Positions 1 through 8,786 of a stretch of DNA of 64,000 bases are shown one piece after another. The stretch is from Sphaerisporangium melleum (GTDB lineage Bacteria > Actinomycetota > Actinomycetes > Streptosporangiales > Streptosporangiaceae): the NCBI RefSeq assembly GCF_014646695.1, contig NZ_BMNT01000030.1, positions 47,961 to 111,960 of the forward strand, written 5' to 3'. The notes under the pieces are model-generated. The model did not search any database, was not told the DNA's origin, and worked only from the letters and a program-made list of their open reading frames with translations. The translations under genes and the position numbers were made by a program. Position 1 is the stretch's first letter; the number at the start of each line of letters is the position of its first letter.

Positions 1-1939
1 TCTGCTCCTGAGCGGCCGTTTCGGGGCCGGTCGATTCGGAAGCGGCCGATTCCGGGCCGGTCGGTGTGGAGGCGAACAGCCACACCGCCAGGTCGTACAG
101 GCCGGTGATCGAGCCGCCGGCACTGACGCGCAGCTCGTCGTGGACGGCACGCCCGCGCAGATCCTCCGCCGACCGCAGCGCCTCCAGCAGGCTGTCGCGG
201 GCCAGATCCATGCTCCCGACGAACCTGGCGAGCTGCGACAACCCGGTCAGCGCGTTCATCTCCCAGATGATCTGGCCGGCGGCGCGGGCACGGGACGCGG
301 CCTCGGTGAAGAGCCTGGCGGCCTCGTCGGCCCGTCCCTGTTCGGCCAGCTGGTCGGCGCGCAGGACGAGGTCGCGGATCGGGTTCCCCCACGCGGGAAA
401 AGGGGCCATCGTGCGCGTGGACAGCCACGTGCGCATCTTCTTCTCCATGTTCCGGTGACCGCGGGTGCCCACCAGCACGGTGAAGGGCAGGGAGTTCATG
501 GTGCGCGACTGCTCCCACCCCCACGCGAACCACTCCCGCGGCCCGCCGAGGGGAACCGCCGCGGCCTGCTCCGCCAGCCGGCGCGCGCCCGCCACGTCGC
601 CGCGCCCCTGCAGCATCTGCGCCATGCCCAGCATGGCGATCCGGCGCAGGTACGGGCTGTCGTCCGGCGAGAGCAGCTCGTGGTCCAGGTCCACCGAGTC
701 GATGCGGTGCCGGGTGAGCAGGCGGCTCCACGCGGTGTGCCTGGCCTGGGCGGCCATCCGGGGGAAGCCGAGTTCGGCGTACTGTCGGGCGCATTCCTTC
801 CAGGTGGCCAGCACCTCGTCCTCCCACCCCAGGTACTGGTAGGCCCCCGCCCGCGTCCACAGACAGGCGGTGCGCTGGATCGCCACGTACCGCGCCAGGC
901 GCGCCGCGTGCCGCCGGGCGATCCGCGGCGTCACCTCCGCCTCCACCAGGCCCAGGGCCAGCTCGGCCAGCTTGACGCGGCGAAGGGCCGTGTCGGCGGA
1001 ATCGGAACCGGCGGTGAGGTGCGCCTCCGTGCACAGGGTGTTGATCAACGTGCGGTCGGGCCTGCGGGGACGGGACAGGACGCCGTCGTACAGCCACTCG
1101 CCCAGGTAGCCGGACACCCGCAGGGCGGGCACTCCGGGATCGAGGATCTCCGTCAGCCGGGAGAGCGTAGGTTCCCCGCGGCCGTCCAGCGCCGCCACGA
1201 CGGAGCGCAGCACCTGGAACATGAGGTCCCCGGTGGCGGGAGCGTGGAACATCCGCAGGTCCGACTGCTGGGCGGTCAGCGCCCCGAAGACGACCTGGTT
1301 GACCGTCTCGGCCATCTCCAGCACGACCAGCGTGAAGGCGGGCACGGCGAGCCGCGGGTCGGGATGGGTCACGTAGGCCAGCAGGAACGGTGTCCAGGCG
1401 CACCGCAGCAGCACCGTCAGCGGCACCGACGCGGCCCCGGCCAGGACCCGCAGGAGCCCGCCGGGGCCGCGGGCCACGATGCCCAGCAGCCCCCGGATGA
1501 TCCCGGCCACGACCGAGACCCCCAGTACGGCGGCCGCGAGCAGCGCTCCGCCGTACGCCGTTGCCCAGCCCGCCGCCGCCCACGCGCCGGCGAGCCACCC
1601 GCCGACGGGGGACAGGGCCAGCGCCGCGCCGGCGGCCAGGACGATGAGCGCACCCCAGCGCCGCAGCCGGGCCTGGCGGCGGAGCAGGCCGCGCGCCGCC
1701 CACATCCGGACCGTCACATGCCCGCTGACCAGCAGCCCGGCCACGGCCGGCAGCCAGGCGGGGACCCCGGTCGTCCGCCACGCCGCCCAGCCGCCGAGGA
1801 CGGCCGGCAGCACGCAGGCGATCCGCCGGGCCCACGCCGACAGCCGGTCGGCCCGTCCGGGCGGGCGGATGACCGGGCCGTACGCGCGGACGGGCCGCTG
1901 CCGGAACAGGCCCCGAGGGGCATGGCTGCTGTCGGACAT
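1..1939 (-). CDS. TPR-like membrane protein, 3' end cut by window edge
   Basis: I chose the ATG at 1939, which follows the ribosome site CGGGAGGCGTC; the frame stays open for 646 codons to the left edge. The N-terminal third holds several hydrophobic segments (about residues 38-75, 90-150 and 165-190), then a long soluble helical region rich in Ala, Leu and Arg with TPR-like helix pairs (for example near WLSTRTMAPF and ADEAARLFTEAASRA). This suggests a membrane-anchored helical-repeat sensor or scaffold. It is divergent from the TPR-CHAT gene at 2101, with 161 bases between, so shared control is plausible. I do not recognise a named family; the TPR assignment rests on helix pattern, not a full consensus match. 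Confidence 0.72.
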   Translation of the reverse strand, partial: MSDSSHAPRGLFRQRPVRAYGPVIRPPGRADRLSAWARRIACVLPAVLGGWAAWRTTGVPAWLPAVAGLLVSGHVTVRMWAARGLLRRQARLRRWGALIVLAAGAALALSPVGGWLAGAWAAAGWATAYGGALLAAAVLGVSVVAGIIRGLLGIVARGPGGLLRVLAGAASVPLTVLLRCAWTPFLLAYVTHPDPRLAVPAFTLVVLEMAETVNQVVFGALTAQQSDLRMFHAPATGDLMFQVLRSVVAALDGRGEPTLSRLTEILDPGVPALRVSGYLGEWLYDGVLSRPRRPDRTLINTLCTEAHLTAGSDSADTALRRVKLAELALGLVEAEVTPRIARRHAARLARYVAIQRTACLWTRAGAYQYLGWEDEVLATWKECARQYAELGFPRMAAQARHTAWSRLLTRHRIDSVDLDHELLSPDDSPYLRRIAMLGMAQMLQGRGDVAGARRLAEQAAAVPLGGPREWFAWGWEQSRTMNSLPFTVLVGTRGHRNMEKKMRTWLSTRTMAPFPAWGNPIRDLVLRADQLAEQGRADEAARLFTEAASRARAAGQIIWEMNALTGLSQLARFVGSMDLARDSLLEALRSAEDLRGRAVHDELRVSAGGSITGLYDLAVWLFASTPTGPESAASESTGPETAAQEQ

Positions 1940-2100
1940 GACGCCTCCCGCCCACCAGGACGCCTCCCGGCCCGTCCCGGTTCACCGATAGTGCGCGGGT
2001 CATCACGAATCCGCATCACGTCTTCTCCGCGCCCTCCATCGCGGTTAGCTTCGGCATCGCGACGGTTGATCTGGCGGCGGGTGAATCAGCGCGGAGGGCC

Positions 2101-4974
2101 ATGCCAAAGCGGGTGCGCGTCCGGAGCGGCGGTGAACCCTGGGCGCGGTACGTCGCTCGCGCCCGGCGGCGCCTGGCGACCGGCAGACCGGGGGAGGCGG
2201 CGGGTGAATACCGGCGGGCCTGCCGGGTGGCCGACCGGGCGGACGCCGATCCGGCGGTCCGGTCCGCACTGCGGCAGCGGCTCGGGCTCGCCCTGCTGAA
2301 GGCCGGCCGAGGTGACCGGGCGCTCCAGGCGCTGACCGAGGCCTGCGACCTGCTCCGCGACGACGAGGGCGACGGTCGCGGCGACGCCGGCGGCGCGGTG
2401 GCGCGGCAGTACGCCGCGACCCTGGACACCCTCGGTCTGGTGCAACGCGACCTCGGGATGCTCGCGGCGGCCGAGGAGTCCCACCGGGACGCGCTGGAGC
2501 GCCTGCGGCGAGCCGGCGCCACGCACGAGGCCGCCCGTGCCGCGGTCAACCTGGCCGTCGCCGTGAAGGACCAAGGACGGATCACCGAGGCACGCGGGCT
2601 GCTCCAGGACATTACGCCCCGGCTCCGGCGAGACGGTCCGCCAAGCCTGCTCGGGCACGCCCTGCTCACGCTCGGGCTGGTCCAGGAACTGCTGAACGAC
2701 CTGGAAGCGGCCGAGCGGCTGGCCCGGGAGGCGGCGGAGGCGTACCGGGCCGCGCACGACAGGGAGAGCGAGGCCGCCGCGACGCACAACGTGGGCCGGG
2801 CGCTGGACGCCCAGGAACGGTACACCGAGGCCATGGAGTGCTTCGCGCTCTCGCTGGAGATCAACCAGGAGATCGGCGCCGAGCTCGGCGTGTCCGACGA
2901 TCTCGGCGCGATGGCCTCCCTGTTCCAGCTCGCCGGACGGTACGACGAGGCCCGGCGGATGCACGAGCGGGCACTGGAGATCCAGCGCAGGGCGGGCTAC
3001 CGCCGGGCCGCCGTCGCGACCCTCGGCGATCTCGGGATACTGGCCCGCGACGCGGGTGACTTCGCCCAGGCCCGCAGCCACCTCCAGGAGGCGCTGCGCG
3101 AGGCCGAGGCGATGGGCGACCCCCGTGAGGTGTACGAGACGCGGGTCCTGCTGGCCGAGATCAGCATGCTGGAGGAGGACTACGCGCAAGCCCGCGTCGC
3201 GTACGTCGCCGCCGCCGAAGCGGTGGGCGACGCCCGCCGGGCCCTGCTGGAGGAGAGCGACGCCGTCGAATACTTCAGTGAATCGCGCCTCGACGCCCTG
3301 GACATGCTGGTCCGGCTGTCGCTCCACCTGCACGACCCGACCGGGGCGCTTGAATGGGCGGACGCCGCGCGCGGGCAGGAGCTGGTACGCAGGCTCGCCC
3401 TGGCCTCCCTTCCCGCGCCGCACGGGGCGCCGCAGGAGATCCTCGCCGAGGAGGCCGAGGCGCGACGCCGGCTGCGCGATCTGGAGGCGGCGCTGGGCGG
3501 CGGCGGATCCGCGGACGCGGCGTTGTCGGCCGCCCACCGGGAGACGCTGCGCCACCTGCGGCGTCTTGAGGACCGGCTCGGCGAGCAAGCACCGGAATAC
3601 GTGGCGATGCGCCGCGGCGAGCACCTCGGCTGGGCCGGCATCGCGGCCCTGCCGGTTTCCGCCGGACGTGGCCGACCGCACGAGGAGCCCGATGTGACCG
3701 ACCTTGCCAACCCCGCGCCGCCCGGGTCCGGCACGTCCGCCGGTGTGGTGCTGGCCGAGTACTACGTGACCGACCATGAGACGTACGTCTTCGGTGTGAC
3801 GGCGGACGCCGCCGAACCGCACATCGTCACCGTGCCGGTCACCCGCGACGAGATCCGCGAACTGGCCGGTGCGGCCCACGCGACGCTGGCCGATGAGCGG
3901 GCGGGCCTCGGCGCGCACCTCGCCGACGACCGGCTGGTCCGGCTGCTCGCGCCGGTGGCCGGCTGGGCGGCGCCCGGAGACGTCGTGTACCTCGTGCCGC
4001 ACGACGCGCTGCACCTGCTGCCGCTGCACGCCGTCCCCGCCGACGGCCGCCCGCTGATCGACCGCAACCCGGTCGCCCTGGTGCCGTCGGCCTCCGTACT
4101 GCGCTACTGCCAGGCCAAACGCAGGCCGCGCCGCGACAGCGTGCTCGTCGTCGCCGACCCGCCCGCCGAGCACCCGCTGGCCTTCGCCAGGGAACAGGCG
4201 CTGGCGGTGGCGCACGAGTTCGGCGACCGGCAGATGCTGACGGCCGCCAGCGCCTCCCGCGCGGCGCTGCTCGCCGCCCTCGCCGCACCCGGCCCGGCGC
4301 CGGACGTCCTCCACTTCGCGACGCACGGGGTCTTCGACCCCGAGGAGCCGATGCGCTCGGGCATCGAACTCGCCGACGGCAGACTGACCGCCGAGGACAT
4401 CCTCGGCCTGCGGCTGGAAGTGGACCTGGTGACGCTCGCGGCCTGCCAGACCGGCGTGAGCGAGCGCCGGCCGGGTGACGAGCTCATCGGCCTGACCCGG
4501 GCGCTGCTGTACGCCGGCGCGCCCTCGGCGCTGGTCGCCCTGTGGCGGGTCGACGAACTGTCGACCAGCATGCTGTTCGCCCGGTTCTACGCCGAACTGC
4601 GGGCCGGCGTCTCCAAGGCCGCGGCCCTGCGCCGGGCCCAGCTCTGGCTGCGCGACCGGACCGTGGCCGACGTGCTCGACCACGCGCGGGACGCCCACGC
4701 CCGCCTGGCCGGCGCCCCCCGGGCCCAGGCCGTCCTGCGCCTGGAGGAGGCACGGCTGCGGCGGGCCGCCGGTGACCTGGCGGCCGCGGCCGGCCTGTAC
4801 GCCGAGCTGATGACCTGTCCGGACCTGGCCGAGGAACAGCGGGGGGCCGCGGAGGTGGGCATGCTCCGGACCAGGTTGACCATGGACACCGGGATCGAAC
4901 CGGATTTCAGCATCCCGGCCTTCGCCGACCCCTACCACTGGGCGCCCTTCACGCTGATCGGCGACTGGCTCTGA
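2101..4974 (+). CDS. TPR-CHAT cysteine protease-like protein
   Basis: A 957-residue protein. Residues about 15-430 are tandem tetratricopeptide repeats (units with YTEAMECFALSLEINQEIG and YDEARRMHERALEIQRRAG). Residues about 560-860 form a CHAT domain, the caspase-like peptidase fold of clan CD. The catalytic pair is intact: His742 in LHFATHG and Cys782 in LAACQTG, followed by the conserved GDELIGLTRALLYAGAP and LWRVDE segments. A further helical tail follows. In known systems CHAT domains cleave protein partners once a sensor domain is engaged; the substrate here is unknown. The ATG follows GGAGGG. The next gene starts 19 bases downstream, and the gene is divergent from the TPR-like membrane protein. 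CHAT identity is firm; a role in conflict or regulated proteolysis is inferred. Confidence 0.93.
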   Translation: MPKRVRVRSGGEPWARYVARARRRLATGRPGEAAGEYRRACRVADRADADPAVRSALRQRLGLALLKAGRGDRALQALTEACDLLRDDEGDGRGDAGGAVARQYAATLDTLGLVQRDLGMLAAAEESHRDALERLRRAGATHEAARAAVNLAVAVKDQGRITEARGLLQDITPRLRRDGPPSLLGHALLTLGLVQELLNDLEAAERLAREAAEAYRAAHDRESEAAATHNVGRALDAQERYTEAMECFALSLEINQEIGAELGVSDDLGAMASLFQLAGRYDEARRMHERALEIQRRAGYRRAAVATLGDLGILARDAGDFAQARSHLQEALREAEAMGDPREVYETRVLLAEISMLEEDYAQARVAYVAAAEAVGDARRALLEESDAVEYFSESRLDALDMLVRLSLHLHDPTGALEWADAARGQELVRRLALASLPAPHGAPQEILAEEAEARRRLRDLEAALGGGGSADAALSAAHRETLRHLRRLEDRLGEQAPEYVAMRRGEHLGWAGIAALPVSAGRGRPHEEPDVTDLANPAPPGSGTSAGVVLAEYYVTDHETYVFGVTADAAEPHIVTVPVTRDEIRELAGAAHATLADERAGLGAHLADDRLVRLLAPVAGWAAPGDVVYLVPHDALHLLPLHAVPADGRPLIDRNPVALVPSASVLRYCQAKRRPRRDSVLVVADPPAEHPLAFAREQALAVAHEFGDRQMLTAASASRAALLAALAAPGPAPDVLHFATHGVFDPEEPMRSGIELADGRLTAEDILGLRLEVDLVTLAACQTGVSERRPGDELIGLTRALLYAGAPSALVALWRVDELSTSMLFARFYAELRAGVSKAAALRRAQLWLRDRTVADVLDHARDAHARLAGAPRAQAVLRLEEARLRRAAGDLAAAAGLYAELMTCPDLAEEQRGAAEVGMLRTRLTMDTGIEPDFSIPAFADPYHWAPFTLIGDWL

Positions 4975-4993
4975 TCACCGACAAGGAGGTCGA

Positions 4994-5512
4994 GTGGAAC
5001 GGCTACGGCCCATCTCGGAACTGAGGACGGACGACTTCACCATCGCGCGAGCGCCGGACCCGGCGAGCACCGGCGCGGGACCGGACACCCCGATCACCGT
5101 GCTGATCGGCCAGGACGGCCTGCCCGCCGGGCTCGTCATGGGCGGCCGGGCCGGCCCGGCGTACGTCGTGGACGCCGGCACTCCGGTCATCGACGTCACC
5201 ACCTCGGCGGACCTGCTGCACGCGCTCGTGGCCGGCCTGCCCGGGCTGGTCCTGCTCGACGGGGACGGCGTCGCCGGTGTGGTCACCGCCGAGGCGATCA
5301 GGGCCGAGATCGCCGCCGCCGACGCCGCCCTTCTGGTCGCCGGACGGCAACTGGGCGACGCCCAGCCGCTCGGCAAGCGGGCGAAAACCGACAACGTACG
5401 CATCCAGTGCGCGGTCTGCGGCGCCACCAACACCTTCCGCCGCTTCAGCCAGGCCGAGGAGCACACCTGCCAGCACGGCGACCACATCTTCGTCCCCTAC
5501 TGGAACGGATGA
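4994..5512 (+). CDS. CBS-like domain protein with C-terminal zinc ribbon
   Basis: A 172-residue protein starting at GTG 4994 behind a strong AAGGAGG. Residues about 30-115 have the alternating strand/helix pattern of a degenerate CBS domain (ITVLIGQDGLPAGLVM, then VIDVTTSADLLHALV and GLVLLDGDGVAGVV). The C-terminus carries metal ligands Cys139-x2-Cys142 and Cys159-x-His161, with a further His164, consistent with a zinc ribbon. It lies 19 bases after the CHAT gene, and the following membrane-protein ATG comes 2 bases after its stop, so the three are almost certainly co-transcribed. It may bind a nucleotide or be the protease's partner or substrate; that is inference. The CBS call is moderate because the domain is single and divergent. 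Confidence 0.82.
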   Translation: MERLRPISELRTDDFTIARAPDPASTGAGPDTPITVLIGQDGLPAGLVMGGRAGPAYVVDAGTPVIDVTTSADLLHALVAGLPGLVLLDGDGVAGVVTAEAIRAEIAAADAALLVAGRQLGDAQPLGKRAKTDNVRIQCAVCGATNTFRRFSQAEEHTCQHGDHIFVPYWNG

Positions 5513-5513
5513 C

Positions 5514-7100
5514 ATGGGAGGGCTGGTCGAGGCGGCCTCAGGAGTGGCCGACCGGCGGCTGCTCACCACGACCTTCCTGCCGGTCCTGCTGTTCCTCGGC
5601 GCCCTCGCGGCCGTGGCGGTCGCGGGCGTGGGCCCGGCCGCCGCGACCCGGTGGTGGTCCGCGCTCGGCACGCAGGTGCAGGTCACCGCCTCGGGGCTCG
5701 TGCTCGCGGCGACGCTGCTGCTCAGCCAGCTCATCGCGCTGCACCGCGTCGGCCTGATCAGGATCTACGAGGGCTACTGGGACGCGCTGCCGTACGGCCG
5801 ACGTCTCGCCGAGCGCTGCCGGCTCCGGTTCACGGCGGCCGACGATCAGCGGTGGTACCTCTACCCGGCCGACGAAGCCCGCCTGATGCCGACCATGCTC
5901 GGCAACATCCTGCGCGGAGCCGAGGACCACAGCCGCGAACGGTACGCCATCGACGGCGTCACGGCCTGGCCACGCCTGTATCCGGCCCTCCCCGACACCT
6001 TCCGGCAGGTGTTCGCGTCCGCGTCCGCCGACCTCGACCTCATGATCACGGTGAGCGGGCTCGGCCTCGCCTTCTCGCTGCTCGGCGGAGCGCTCGGTGC
6101 TTTCCTGCTCCCGTGGTACAGCGCCCTGCTGTGCTGCTGGATCGGCCTGTTCACCGCCTGGTGGGGCTACCGGGGCGCGGTGCGCGCCGCCGAGCCGTAC
6201 GGCGAGCTGTTCCGCGCGGCCTTCGACGTGCACCGCTGGACCCTGCTCGACACGATGGGCCTGCGGCGGCCCACCGAGTACCGCGCCGAGGCCGAGCAGT
6301 GGCGGCAGCTCGACAAGCTGTGGACGGCCGGCGCGCCCGACAGCGACCACGCCGCCTCCCTCGGCTTCCCCACCCCCACAACAGGCGAACCCGCTCCCGC
6401 GCAGGCTAAGCCCCCCGCGTCGGGGCGACCCGCTCTCGTGGCAGGGGAACCGGACTCCGGGACTGGAGAAACCGTCCCTGAGGCGGTCCCGGCGGTGACC
6501 TCGGCGGGCGAGCCGGTCGCGGCGGCCGGGACACCGGCACTGGACGGATCCCAAATGCGGTCTCTGCGCCTCGCGCCATGGCTGGTGGCCGCCGCGGCCA
6601 TGCTGGGACTCCTGGTGGTCGCCGGGAACCTGGTGATCCGTACGGTCACCTCGCCCGCCCACCCGCGGGCCGTACGCGCGCTGGCCCCGTACCGGGTGCT
6701 CACGGCCGCCGACGTCGAAGGCCCCTCGGCGGCGGACGCGGTGGGACGGTACCCGCTGCGGAACGTGGCGGAGGACGCGCCGCTGGGGCCGGACGTCCTC
6801 GGCCCGCGGCTGCCGCCCGGCGCGGCCGACGGGAGAGCCGTCGTCAGCCTCCGTCCCAAGCCCGGCCGGCTGTTCGCCGATGCCGCCGCCCGGGGTACGA
6901 CGGCCGCACTGCGCCTGGTACCGACGGCGACGTCGCGGGGCAGGACCGGCACGCCATTGATCTTGCCCGAGGTCACGGTGCTCGACCTGCCCGGCGATGG
7001 ACGTACCGGCCTGGTGGTCGCGGTGCCCGCCGAGCGCCTGACGGCACTGCTCGGCGCCCTCGCGGACAGCGACGTCTACCTCGTCACCACCCTGCGATGA
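5514..7100 (+). CDS. SAF-domain multi-pass membrane protein
   Basis: I chose ATG 5514 (528 residues), next to the TGA of the zinc-ribbon gene; the open frame begins earlier but overlaps that gene. There are hydrophobic segments near residues 18-45, 50-72 and 180-225, a low-complexity Pro/Ala/Glu linker (about 285-345), another transmembrane helix (about 355-378, WLVAAAAMLGLLVVAGNLVI), and a C-terminal extracytoplasmic region starting ALAPYRVLTAADV and VGRYPLRNVAEDAPLG. The latter resembles SAF domains, found in pilus and flagellar assembly proteins and antifreeze-like folds. It is the last gene of the CHAT operon. A membrane effector or sensor acted on by the CHAT protease is a reasonable but untested reading. 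Confidence 0.84.
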   Translation: MGGLVEAASGVADRRLLTTTFLPVLLFLGALAAVAVAGVGPAAATRWWSALGTQVQVTASGLVLAATLLLSQLIALHRVGLIRIYEGYWDALPYGRRLAERCRLRFTAADDQRWYLYPADEARLMPTMLGNILRGAEDHSRERYAIDGVTAWPRLYPALPDTFRQVFASASADLDLMITVSGLGLAFSLLGGALGAFLLPWYSALLCCWIGLFTAWWGYRGAVRAAEPYGELFRAAFDVHRWTLLDTMGLRRPTEYRAEAEQWRQLDKLWTAGAPDSDHAASLGFPTPTTGEPAPAQAKPPASGRPALVAGEPDSGTGETVPEAVPAVTSAGEPVAAAGTPALDGSQMRSLRLAPWLVAAAAMLGLLVVAGNLVIRTVTSPAHPRAVRALAPYRVLTAADVEGPSAADAVGRYPLRNVAEDAPLGPDVLGPRLPPGAADGRAVVSLRPKPGRLFADAAARGTTAALRLVPTATSRGRTGTPLILPEVTVLDLPGDGRTGLVVAVPAERLTALLGALADSDVYLVTTLR

Positions 7101-7201
7101 CCATGCTCTCGTGCCGGACGCAACTCCGGCTGAGATGCCTGCCGAGAACAGATCAGGATGGCGTCGCCGGGGTGCCGGAGGCGGCACCCCGGCGAGCGCG
7201 G

Positions 7202-7882
7202 TCAGCGCTGGGCTTCGGCCAGCTTGGCGCGGAGCGTGGCGGCGTCGGCCGGCTTCGCGGGCGAGTCCCAGAACGTCGCCGGGTTCTGCGCGTAGATCAG
7301 GCCGTACGCCGGGGTGTCCCGCTCGAAACGCCAGCTCTCGGCCAGGGGGCCCGCGTCGACCGCGTCATAGCCGATGCCGTCGAGGAAGGCCGTCGCCTCG
7401 GCCTTCGCGTCGGCGTCGTCGCCCGCGATCGCCAGCACACTGCGGTCGGCCGCGTCCGCGGGCCGGGCCAGGTCGTGCAGGTGCTTGAAGAAGATGTTGT
7501 TGAAGACCTTGACCACCTTGGAGTCCGGCAGGTGCCGCTGCAGCAGCTCGCTGGTGGTGGTGGACTTGTCGTCCAGCTCGGGGAAGGTGCCGTCCCGGTC
7601 CGGATAGTAGTTGTTGGTGTCGAGCACGAGCTTGCCGGCGAGCGGCTCGGCCGGAACGTCGCGGTAGGCGCGCAACGGAACGCTGACCACGACCAGGTCG
7701 CCGGCCGCCGCGGCCTCGGCCGCGGTCGCCGCCCGGGCCTTGGGCCCGAGTTCGTCGACCAGGTCCTTCAGCGTCTCCGGGCCGCGCGAGTTGCTGAGCA
7801 CGACGTCGTATCCGGCCGCGACCGCGAGCCGGGCGACGGTGCCACCGATGTTCCCGCTGCCGATGAATCCAACAGTTGTCAT
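7202..7882 (-). CDS. NADPH-dependent F420 reductase-family oxidoreductase
   Basis: I chose ATG 7882 (MTTVGFIGSGNIGG), which has GGAG eight bases upstream; the longer frame to 7915 adds 11 residues before the fold begins. The protein is 226 residues. The N-terminal Rossmann motif GSGNIGG and VVLSNSRGPETL (phosphate-binding Ser-Arg, favouring NADP) place it with the F420:NADP oxidoreductase-like/NAD-binding family. DTNNYYPDRDG and KVFNNIFFKHL follow the family pattern. It lies 114 bases downstream of a same-strand TetR gene, which probably controls it. Whether F420 or another acceptor is the partner cannot be told from sequence. Confidence 0.88.
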   Translation of the reverse strand: MTTVGFIGSGNIGGTVARLAVAAGYDVVLSNSRGPETLKDLVDELGPKARAATAAEAAAAGDLVVVSVPLRAYRDVPAEPLAGKLVLDTNNYYPDRDGTFPELDDKSTTTSELLQRHLPDSKVVKVFNNIFFKHLHDLARPADAADRSVLAIAGDDADAKAEATAFLDGIGYDAVDAGPLAESWRFERDTPAYGLIYAQNPATFWDSPAKPADAATLRAKLAEAQR

Positions 7883-7996
7883 GACCGTCTCCAACCCTCG
7901 CCATGTGCCCGACATTCCCGATCGGCTTCCAGTGCTGCGCCAGGCCCGGTGAACCGGCCGTCCGCCGCGCCGATCAGGGCTCGAGCCCGACCGGTA

Positions 7997-8605
7997 CTAC
8001 CGGTCCGACGAGGGCTTGCCCGCGCGCAGCTGGGCGATGCCGTTGTCCAGGGCGGCCTCCAGGTGGGTGGTCTGCCCGGTGGCCATGTGGATCAGTACGC
8101 CGCCCTGGATGCCGGCCAGCAGAGCGCTCGCCGCCTGGTCGGCGTCCAGCCCGGGGTCGGCCTCGCCCGCGCGCTGCATGTGCCGGATGCCCGTGGCGAT
8201 CTCGTCCTGCCAGCGCCGCATCAGCTCCACGAGCACGGCCCGCGCGCCGGGAGTGTGGGCGCCCGCCGCGGACAGGACGGTGTTGATCGGGCACTGCTCG
8301 CCCTGGCCGCGGTACCGCTCGACGACCTTGTCCCGCCAGGACCGCCACGCGGGCCAGGAGGTGAGCTCGCCGAGCTCGGGCCGCTGGTCGTCGAGCACGC
8401 GATCGGCCTCGTACCCGGCCACGGCCAGCAGCAGCTCTTCGCGGCCCCCGGGAAAGTAATGGAACATCTGGCTCTTGCTCGTCGCCGTCATGGCCAGCAC
8501 GTCGTCAAGGGTGGTGGCGGCCACCCCGAACTCCCGGATGTGCGCGGCGGCGCCCTCGATGATGCGCTGCCGCGTAGCGGCTCCCTTACGGGTCAACGTG
8601 CGCAT
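7997..8605 (-). CDS. TetR/AcrR-family regulator
   Basis: A 202-residue regulator. The start at ATG 8605 (MRTLTRKGAATRQRII) gives a normal TetR N-terminus; the open frame to 8971 adds residues unlike the family and overlaps the upstream region of the lipoprotein gene. The helix-turn-helix is at about residues 25-50 (VAATTLDDVLAMTATSKSQM followed by FHYF). The C-terminus resembles the TetR_C subgroup that senses small molecules (CPINTVLSAAG). It precedes the F420/NADP-type reductase on the same strand and is divergent from the lipoprotein at 8787, so it may regulate either side. Confidence 0.9.
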   Translation of the reverse strand: MRTLTRKGAATRQRIIEGAAAHIREFGVAATTLDDVLAMTATSKSQMFHYFPGGREELLLAVAGYEADRVLDDQRPELGELTSWPAWRSWRDKVVERYRGQGEQCPINTVLSAAGAHTPGARAVLVELMRRWQDEIATGIRHMQRAGEADPGLDADQAASALLAGIQGGVLIHMATGQTTHLEAALDNGIAQLRAGKPSSDR

Positions 8606-8786
8606 GGTCGTCCTCCGCGAGTGGACTTGACAGCCCAACCTAACACGACCGCCGGACCGCGGATCGAACACCTCCAGGAGAGGCCGAGCGGCGCCGACGC
8701 GTGCGTCATCGCAGTGACCGGAACCGGGCCGGTACTCGGACCGTTGATCGATCTGGCATCTCTCTTCCGTACGGTTGTGAGGACCT

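Noticed and set aside
140-2299. Long plus-strand ORF of 719 codons
   Set aside because: Pro/Arg/Gly-rich shadow of the minus-strand membrane protein gene; no domain features and it overlaps the CHAT gene start.
2086-4938. Minus-strand ORF of 950 codons
   Set aside because: Antisense shadow of the TPR-CHAT gene, whose repeats and catalytic motifs are clear on the plus strand.
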